Of a stretch of DNA of 26,662 nt, positions 22,712 to 26,662 are shown piece after piece. Positions within the stretch are counted from its first letter, which is position 1. Each line of letters starts with the position of its first letter. A program made the translations under genes and the position numbers. Under the pieces are notes generated by a model. The model made no database searches. It was not told the DNA's origin and saw nothing but the letters and a program-made list of their open reading frames with translations. This stretch comes from CAZRNB01 sp964601355 (GTDB lineage: Bacteria; Planctomycetota; Phycisphaerae; Sedimentisphaerales; Anaerobacaceae). The DNA is taken from NCBI GenBank assembly GCA_964601355.1, contig CAZRNB010000030.1, positions 1 through 26,662 of the forward strand. The letters are read 5' to 3'.

Positions 22712-23977
22712 TTACAGATATTTCGGAATTTTTCTCTCCAACGGTTTTCGTTTAAACCGCATAAATACGGGTAGGCCATCGTCGCCGATTTTTATCGGCG
22801 CTTCGCCCTGAACCAGTGGCTTTAAATAATCACGCATCGCCTTTGTGATGTGATTGCCTTTCTCATTTATAAATTCTCTGGGTACTTTCTTTTCGCCGTT
22901 TGCGACGTCTCTTAGGTCGGCCAGGCCCGTGGTACATTTATATTGACGGCCTTTTTCGCGCACTAATGTCACCATCTTGCCGTTGATACCTTTTAGTGCA
23001 TACTGGACGGCCATTTTGCCGCACATATACGCCTCTTTGACGTCGGTAAGGGATGCAAAGTGCATCGCGCTACGCTGGTTAGTGCCGAGCTTATTCCATC
23101 GGGCTTTTATTTTCACCTCTTTTTCAACAACAGCCTTTAGCATATCGGCAACGCCGCCGAGCTGGACGTGGCCGAAGCTATCCTTGCTGAAAGCCCCGGA
23201 GTCAGCGGTGACGTATTGGCCTTTGTCGTCCTTGAGGCCTTCGCCTGCAACGATAAAAACCCTGCCAAATTCCTTCAGCACTTCCTGGACGTCACTAACA
23301 AACTTGTCGAATGAAAAAGCTGCCTCCGGCATATAAACGAGATGCGGTGCATCTTCGGGACTGCGGTGCGCCAGTCCTGTTGCTGCAGCAATCCAGCCGG
23401 CGTTCCTTCCCATTACTTCTAAAATTGTGCAGGTATCGGCCGTATATAGAGCTTCGGTATCACGGCCGGCCTCCATAGCACAGGTGGCGACATATTTGGC
23501 CACGCTCGGATAGCCCGGACAGTGATCGGTAAATGCAAGGTCATTATCGACCGTTTTGGGAATACCAATACAAATAAGCTCGTAGTGGGCGTCTGAAGCA
23601 AGTTTATTGACCTTGTCAGCGGTGTCCATTGAGTCATTGCCACCGGCGTAGAAAAAGTAATGAATATTATGGGCTTTAAAGACATCCAGAACTCTATCGA
23701 AGTCTGCCCTGGAATCCTGCAGCGATTTTAATTTGAATCTACATGAGCCGAAGGCCGCTGCGGGTGTTTGCTTAAGCGCCTCGATTGCTTCAGGTCTTTC
23801 AGCCGATAGGTTGAACAAATCTTCCTTCAGGACGCCTAAGATGCCGTTGACCGCACCTATCACACTACCGATTTTGCCTGATTTTTTTGCTTCCTGGATT
23901 ACGCCGCAGGCGCTTGAGTTAATTACCGTAGTAGGGCCTCCGGATTGTGCCACAATTGCGTTAGCTTTCGAACTCAT
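22712..23977 (-). CDS. Pyrophosphate-dependent 6-phosphofructokinase
   Basis: The 421-residue enzyme phosphorylates fructose 6-phosphate reversibly. It has AQSGGPTTVIN near the N-terminus, AGGNDSMDT (Asp115 where ATP enzymes have Gly) and PKTVDND (Lys141 where ATP enzymes have Gly, and the catalytic Asp144). These two substitutions are the accepted markers of PPi-dependent enzymes. MGRNAGWIAAATGLA is also typical of the long PPi type. GGGAG lies about 8 bases before the ATG. It is the first gene of the minus-strand block and has a candidate promoter in the divergent gap. A reversible PPi enzyme could serve both glycolysis and gluconeogenesis. Confidence 0.92.
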   Translation of the reverse strand: MSSKANAIVAQSGGPTTVINSSACGVIQEAKKSGKIGSVIGAVNGILGVLKEDLFNLSAERPEAIEALKQTPAAAFGSCRFKLKSLQDSRADFDRVLDVFKAHNIHYFFYAGGNDSMDTADKVNKLASDAHYELICIGIPKTVDNDLAFTDHCPGYPSVAKYVATCAMEAGRDTEALYTADTCTILEVMGRNAGWIAAATGLAHRSPEDAPHLVYMPEAAFSFDKFVSDVQEVLKEFGRVFIVAGEGLKDDKGQYVTADSGAFSKDSFGHVQLGGVADMLKAVVEKEVKIKARWNKLGTNQRSAMHFASLTDVKEAYMCGKMAVQYALKGINGKMVTLVREKGRQYKCTTGLADLRDVANGEKKVPREFINEKGNHITKAMRDYLKPLVQGEAPIKIGDDGLPVFMRFKRKPLERKIPKYL

Positions 23978-24035
23978 TGTAACAGCTCCCGTATAAACAC
24001 TATAGGATATTGATTAAATTGCTGTACTTCGACAG

Positions 24036-24064
24036 AATATACAAAAAGATTATTAAGAATTCAA
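24036..24064 (-). promoter_or_regulatory. Candidate sigma-70-type promoter of the phosphofructokinase gene
   Basis: On the minus strand, TTGAAT (24064-24059) and TATATT (24041-24036) are separated by 17 bases, matching 4 and 5 of 6 consensus positions. Transcription would start about 50 bases before the ATG at 23977. Confidence 0.45.
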
Positions 24065-24087
24065 TAGACTTTTTTGGTGGATAGAAC

Positions 24088-24429
24088 ATGGCAAATTATA
24101 TGATTGCACATTTCGATGAAATAGATGTCCTGAAATGCTCCTGCGGCTATATACAACGGGCGTTTGTCAGTCCTGATAATTCGGCAGCGACGCTGCACAT
24201 AGTCGAAATCACGGATGATGCCCGGACGCACTATCATAAAAAGCTGACCGAGATTTACCTTATTCTCGAGGGTAATGGCTCCCTTGAGCTTGACGGCAAA
24301 ATGGTACCTGTAAAGCCGTTGACTGCTGTCCTTATTAAACCCGGCTGTCGGCATCGTGCCATAGGAAGGATGCGAATCGCAAATATTGTTATTCCACCTT
24401 TCGACCCTAATGACGAGTACTTTGATTGA
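24088..24429 (+). CDS. Small cupin-domain protein
   Basis: The 113-residue protein is a single cupin barrel. Motif 1 is THYHKKLTEIYLILEGNG (two His and one Glu as metal ligands) and motif 2 is LIKPGCRHRAIG with the fourth His. Such small cupins act as sugar-phosphate or small-molecule isomerases, as dioxygenases or as binding proteins; I cannot choose. GGTGG lies 9 bases before the ATG. It is divergent from the phosphofructokinase gene and is followed at once by a large inverted-repeat structure. Confidence 0.85.
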   Translation: MANYMIAHFDEIDVLKCSCGYIQRAFVSPDNSAATLHIVEITDDARTHYHKKLTEIYLILEGNGSLELDGKMVPVKPLTAVLIKPGCRHRAIGRMRIANIVIPPFDPNDEYFD

Positions 24430-24432
24430 AAG

Positions 24433-24631
24433 GAAACCCCCAGTGAAACTGGGTGTGTGTTTAGCCACATATTATCGAAGGCCATCCCCAAACTCGGACT
24501 CAGCATTGCTGGAGTCCCACGCTTGGGGCTGCCACCCTTTCTTTGTCAATTTTATTGGGTGGCAGCCTCAAAGCCGAAGGCTTTGGGGATGGTTTTTCCT
24601 CTGGCTAAATACGTACGAAACTGGGGGTTTC
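24433..24631. repeat. Nested inverted-repeat structure, about 200 bp
   Basis: Four concentric pairs of arms are perfect. GAAACCCCCAGT (24433-24444) pairs with 24620-24631. TTTAGCCA (24460-24467) pairs with 24602-24609. CCATCCCCAAA (24482-24492) pairs with 24582-24592. GGCTGCCACCC (24527-24537) pairs with 24557-24567. Smaller hairpins sit inside: CCCAGT GAA ACTGGG at 24439-24453, and GGACTC-AGC ATT GCTGGAGTCC near 24496-24517. CCCCAA at 24486 can also pair with TTGGGG at 24523, so alternative folds exist. There is no convincing coding content. It directly follows the cupin stop codon. Confidence 0.9.
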
Positions 24632-24645
24632 TAAATACGTTTTTA

Positions 24646-24699
24646 TTTAACCCCACTCGTCAGGGCGGAGCCTGCCGTAGCACGGCGTTTTACGTGGGG
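24646..24699 (+). repeat. TTTAG-hairpin element, copy H, interrupted by a 30-base insert
   Basis: TTTAA, CCCCAC (24651-24656), 30 extra bases (24657-24686), then GTTTTACGTGGGG (24687-24699). Removing the insert restores exactly the 19-base hairpin of copy A (5406-5424). The insert is GC-rich and contains its own short arms (CAGG/CCTG and GCCG/CGGC). Confidence 0.85.
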
Positions 24700-24753
24700 T
24701 GCGGCATTTTATCGCGGATTCGCCTTGGGGACATTTATAATTTGCTTATTAAC

Positions 24754-24782
24754 TTTACACTGGTATTCAGTTTTGTTAAAAT
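24754..24782 (+). promoter_or_regulatory. Sigma-70-type promoter of the ferredoxin-oxidoreductase operon
   Basis: TTTACA (24754-24759) and TAAAAT (24777-24782) are separated by exactly 17 bases; each box matches 5 of 6 consensus positions. Transcription would start near 24789, giving a leader of about 97 bases to the ATG at 24886, or 13 bases to an ATG at 24802. Confidence 0.65.
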
Positions 24783-24862
24783 GCGATGATTACTTAGTGG
24801 CATGGCTATCCTTGTGGCGAGCTTGTGGCTAAGCTACTTGTCGAATCCATTGGCCGTGCCTT

Positions 24863-24881
24863 CACGGGCTGGAAGCCCGTG
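24863..24881. repeat. Hairpin repeat at the ferredoxin start
   Basis: CACGGGCT, loop GGA, AGCCCGTG: a perfect 8-bp stem with a 3-base loop, ending 4 bases before the ATG at 24886. It is a type I recall as common in planctomycete intergenic DNA. If translation began at 24802 it would be coding. Confidence 0.7.
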
Positions 24882-24885
24882 CCAC

Positions 24886-25188
24886 ATGAAAATGGCTGGC
24901 AAAATAATTATTGATATCGAACGGTGTAAAGGCTGCGGGCTGTGTGTATCAGTATGCCCAAAGAATGGCATCATTATTTCTAAATGCTCAAACAAAGCCG
25001 GCTATTTTCCTGCCCAGCCAGTTAATAAAAGTGATTGTACCGGCTGTGCAATGTGCGCCATTGTCTGCCCGGAGGTGGGAATCGAGGTATATCGTGAGGA
25101 CGACGGCACAATCGAGATAAATACTATCATGCCGAACAAGGAAAAATTGAAATCTCAATCCTGTGCAAGCGGAAGTCCGAAGAAATAA
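24886..25188 (+). CDS. 2x[4Fe-4S] ferredoxin subunit of a 2-oxoacid oxidoreductase
   Basis: The 100-residue protein has two complete clusters of ligands: Cys14, 17, 20, 24 (CKGCGLCVSVCP) and Cys51, 54, 57, 61 (CTGCAMCAIVCP). It is the delta-type ferredoxin subunit that passes electrons from the catalytic subunits to external ferredoxin. The genes for the alpha and beta subunits follow in the usual order. Start ATG 24886 (or 24892) fits the family. A longer frame from 24802 adds 28 residues encoded by palindromic repeat DNA. Neither start has a ribosome site, so the N-terminus is uncertain. Confidence 0.9.
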   Translation: MKMAGKIIIDIERCKGCGLCVSVCPKNGIIISKCSNKAGYFPAQPVNKSDCTGCAMCAIVCPEVGIEVYREDDGTIEINTIMPNKEKLKSQSCASGSPKK

Positions 25189-25237
25189 AATATAAGATAT
25201 TTCTGCTTGTGCGGAAGTAACACAGCAAGGAAGAATA

Positions 25238-26335
25238 GTGGATGACAGGGTGTTAATGTGTGGCAATGAGGCACTCGCGGAAGCGGCTGTCATTGCCGGC
25301 TGCGATGCTTATTTCGGCTATCCAATTACGCCGCAAAATGAAATCACCGCCTATATGTCCCAACGAATGCCCGAAGAAGGCCGCATCTTTATCCAGAGCG
25401 AAAGCGAATTGGCGGCGATCAACATGGTATTTGGGGCCTCAGCCACAGGCAAAAGGGCTATGACAAGCTCATCAAGTCCCGGCATCAGCCTGATGCAGGA
25501 AGGTATTAGCTATCTGGCTGGGGCAGAGCTGCCGGCTGTGGTGGTCAATGTTATGCGAGGCGGCCCGGGCTTAGGTAACATCGCACCATCACAGGCCGAT
25601 TACTTCCAGGCCACTCGCGGCGGAGGACATGGAGATTATCGTACCATCGTCCTGGGGCCATCCAGCGTCCAGGAGCTGGTTGATTGTATGCCATTGGCGT
25701 TTGACTTGGCCGACCAATACCGGATGACTGTCGTCGTCCTGGCTGACGGCATAGTGGGCCAAATGATGGAGCCAGTGGTCTTGCCGAAAAACTCAAAACT
25801 TAAAACTAAAAACTCACAACTGCCCCCAAAGGATTGGGCTTTAACCGGGGCAAATGGCCGACCGCAAAATATCGTCCGTTCATTATGGCTCGGCGAAGGA
25901 GTGCTGGAGGAGCTAAACTTTAAGCTACAGGCCAGGTATGAGCAAATCCAGAAAAACGAAGTGCTCTGCGAACAATATGAGATTGAAGATGCTGAAATTA
26001 TCGTAGTTGCTTATGGCATCGCAGCGAGAATCGTCCGAGGCGCAGTGGATAAAGCAAGAGAAGAAAGAATCAAGGTAGGCTGGATACGTCCTATCACACT
26101 CTGGCCGTTTCCCACCGAGCAAATCAGTAGAGCCGCTGAAGAGTTTCGGATATTCCTGACGGTGGAGATGAGTCTCGGCCAGATGGTCGAGGACGTAAGA
26201 TTGGCTGTTGCTGGGAAAGCACCGGTATTATTTTATGGGAGGCCAGGCGGCGGAATACCGACAGTTGATGAGATTCTTGATAAAATCAAACAGTTGACAA
26301 TACCAGGAAAAAAAACGAAAGAATCCAAAGATTAA
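25238..26335 (+). CDS. vorB: 2-oxoacid:ferredoxin oxidoreductase alpha subunit (VorB/KorA type)
   Basis: The 365-residue protein matches VorB/KorA subunits: GNEALAEAAVIAGCDAYFGYPITPQNEI, SESELAAINMVFGA, TSSSSPGISLMQEGISY, NVMRGGPGLG and the C-terminal GWIRPITLWPFP. With the beta subunit it oxidatively decarboxylates a 2-oxoacid (branched-chain or 2-oxoglutarate) to the acyl-CoA, reducing ferredoxin, an anaerobic trait. It starts at GTG with AAGGAAG about 5 bases upstream, 49 bases after the ferredoxin gene. The linker between its two main domains (about residues 184-195, KNSKLKTKNSQL) is encoded by a G-free AACTCAAAACT-type repeat tract. Substrate is not decided by sequence alone. Confidence 0.92.
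   Translation: MDDRVLMCGNEALAEAAVIAGCDAYFGYPITPQNEITAYMSQRMPEEGRIFIQSESELAAINMVFGASATGKRAMTSSSSPGISLMQEGISYLAGAELPAVVVNVMRGGPGLGNIAPSQADYFQATRGGGHGDYRTIVLGPSSVQELVDCMPLAFDLADQYRMTVVVLADGIVGQMMEPVVLPKNSKLKTKNSQLPPKDWALTGANGRPQNIVRSLWLGEGVLEELNFKLQARYEQIQKNEVLCEQYEIEDAEIIVVAYGIAARIVRGAVDKAREERIKVGWIRPITLWPFPTEQISRAAEEFRIFLTVEMSLGQMVEDVRLAVAGKAPVLFYGRPGGGIPTVDEILDKIKQLTIPGKKTKESKD
25787..25821. repeat. AACTCAAAACT-type tract inside the alpha-subunit gene
   Basis: A 35-base G-free run of AAAACTC, AAAACTT, AAAACTA, AAAACTC and ACAACT units, in frame, encoding the inter-domain linker. It is the same kind of tract as 14637-14668. Confidence 0.75.
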
Positions 26336-26351
26336 AAGGGAAAATGTAAAT

Positions 26352-26441
26352 GTCATTGCGAGCCCGAACAAAGTGAGGGCGTGGCAATCTTTAACCGGCA
26401 AATCTCGGAGATTGCTTCGTCACTTCGTTCCTCACAATGAC
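26352..26441. repeat. Complete dispersed inverted-repeat element (90 bp)
   Basis: It begins GTCATTGCGA (26352-26361) and ends TCACAATGAC (26432-26441), one mismatch from a perfect inverse, with inner arms around GGCAATCTT...GAGATTGC. It belongs to the family seen at 1-25 and 17303-17380. It occupies most of the gap between the alpha and beta subunit genes. Confidence 0.85.
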
Positions 26442-26463
26442 GTTCAGAGTCGTTTTGAAAGCT

Positions 26464-26662
26464 ATGAAAACTGTATTTACACGAACGCCCACATTTAAGG
26501 ATTGCGTAACGCATTATTGTCCCGGCTGTGGACACGGAATCGCACATCGTTTGATAGCTGAGACAATCGATGAGCTGGGCATACGCGGCAGAACTATCGG
26601 CATAGCGCCTGTCGGCTGCGCGGTGCTGGCGTATAATTATCTTGATGTGGATATGATCGAAG
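26464..26662 (+). CDS. 2-oxoacid:ferredoxin oxidoreductase beta subunit, 5' part
   Basis: The frame starts ATG at 26464 and runs off the window after about 66 codons. The sequence DCVTHYCPGCGHGIAHRLIAETIDELGI...GIAPVGCAVLAYNYLDVDMIE is typical of the thiamin-diphosphate-binding beta subunit (VorA/KorB), whose N-terminal CPGCGH is conserved. It follows the alpha subunit on the same strand, separated by 128 bases that include an inverted-repeat element. Only a weak GAAAG ribosome site is seen. It is cut by the window edge, not truncated biologically. Confidence 0.9.
   Translation, partial: MKTVFTRTPTFKDCVTHYCPGCGHGIAHRLIAETIDELGIRGRTIGIAPVGCAVLAYNYLDVDMIE

Noticed and set aside
22129..22755. 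208-codon plus-strand frame opposite the SDR gene
   Set aside because: The SDR and phosphofructokinase on the other strand are clear family members; this is a shadow frame.
24457..24789. 110-codon frame across the nested inverted repeat
   Set aside because: It reads through palindromic DNA and the promoter region; the predicted peptide is explained by repeats and has no ribosome site.

Overview
The window looks like a chromosomal segment of a planctomycete, most likely a Phycisphaerae/Sedimentisphaerales-type organism, probably from a metagenome assembly. This is inferred from the gene mix: an OmcB-like DUF11 repeat lipoprotein, SUMF1 and PD40 proteins, a URO-D family protein next to uxaC, a PPi-type phosphofructokinase, and very many short palindromic and simple-sequence repeats. 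No rRNA or single diagnostic marker is present, so the assignment is tentative.

Layout. 1-1708: a tail of a dispersed repeat, then a minus-strand DUF11 lipoprotein. 1709-2612: 0.9 kb of AT-rich DNA without a convincing gene. 2613-11829 (plus strand): an unknown membrane protein, a fused metX-metW, nikR, a tRNA-Val with a clear promoter, a PD40 propeller protein, a SUMF1 lipoprotein read through in frame into a histone-deacetylase-family domain, an MBOAT O-acyltransferase and an SGNH-like partner. 11846-13105: a URO-D family protein. 13178-23977 (minus strand): a long co-directional block that reads, in transcription order, PPi-phosphofructokinase, SDR fructuronate reductase, two AT-rich membrane proteins, a HAD phosphatase, a LarA-family nickel racemase/epimerase, a helical-repeat protein, 6-phosphogluconate dehydrogenase, a small membrane protein and uronate isomerase. 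24088-26662 (plus strand): a small cupin, a 0.2-kb nested inverted-repeat structure, then a ferredoxin and the alpha and partial beta subunits of a 2-oxoacid:ferredoxin oxidoreductase behind a good sigma-70-type promoter.

How the genes may work together. UxaC and the SDR would convert glucuronate to fructuronate and then mannonate. The window shows no mannonate dehydratase, but it does have a LarA-family protein with all nickel-pincer residues and a 6-phosphogluconate dehydrogenase. One hypothesis is that the LarA homologue epimerises mannonate to gluconate, feeding the pentose phosphate pathway. HDAC, MBOAT and SGNH proteins sit together and suggest an acyl-group theme.

The most unusual aspect of the DNA is its repeats. 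At least ten copies, whole or degraded, of a TTTAG-plus-hairpin element occur, whose stem sequences differ while staying self-complementary. There are also mosaics of low-complexity tracts and larger inverted repeats. Many lie inside reading frames and supply N-termini, C-termini, a linker, stop codons and possibly a lipoprotein signal peptide. One hairpin carries a second element inserted into it.
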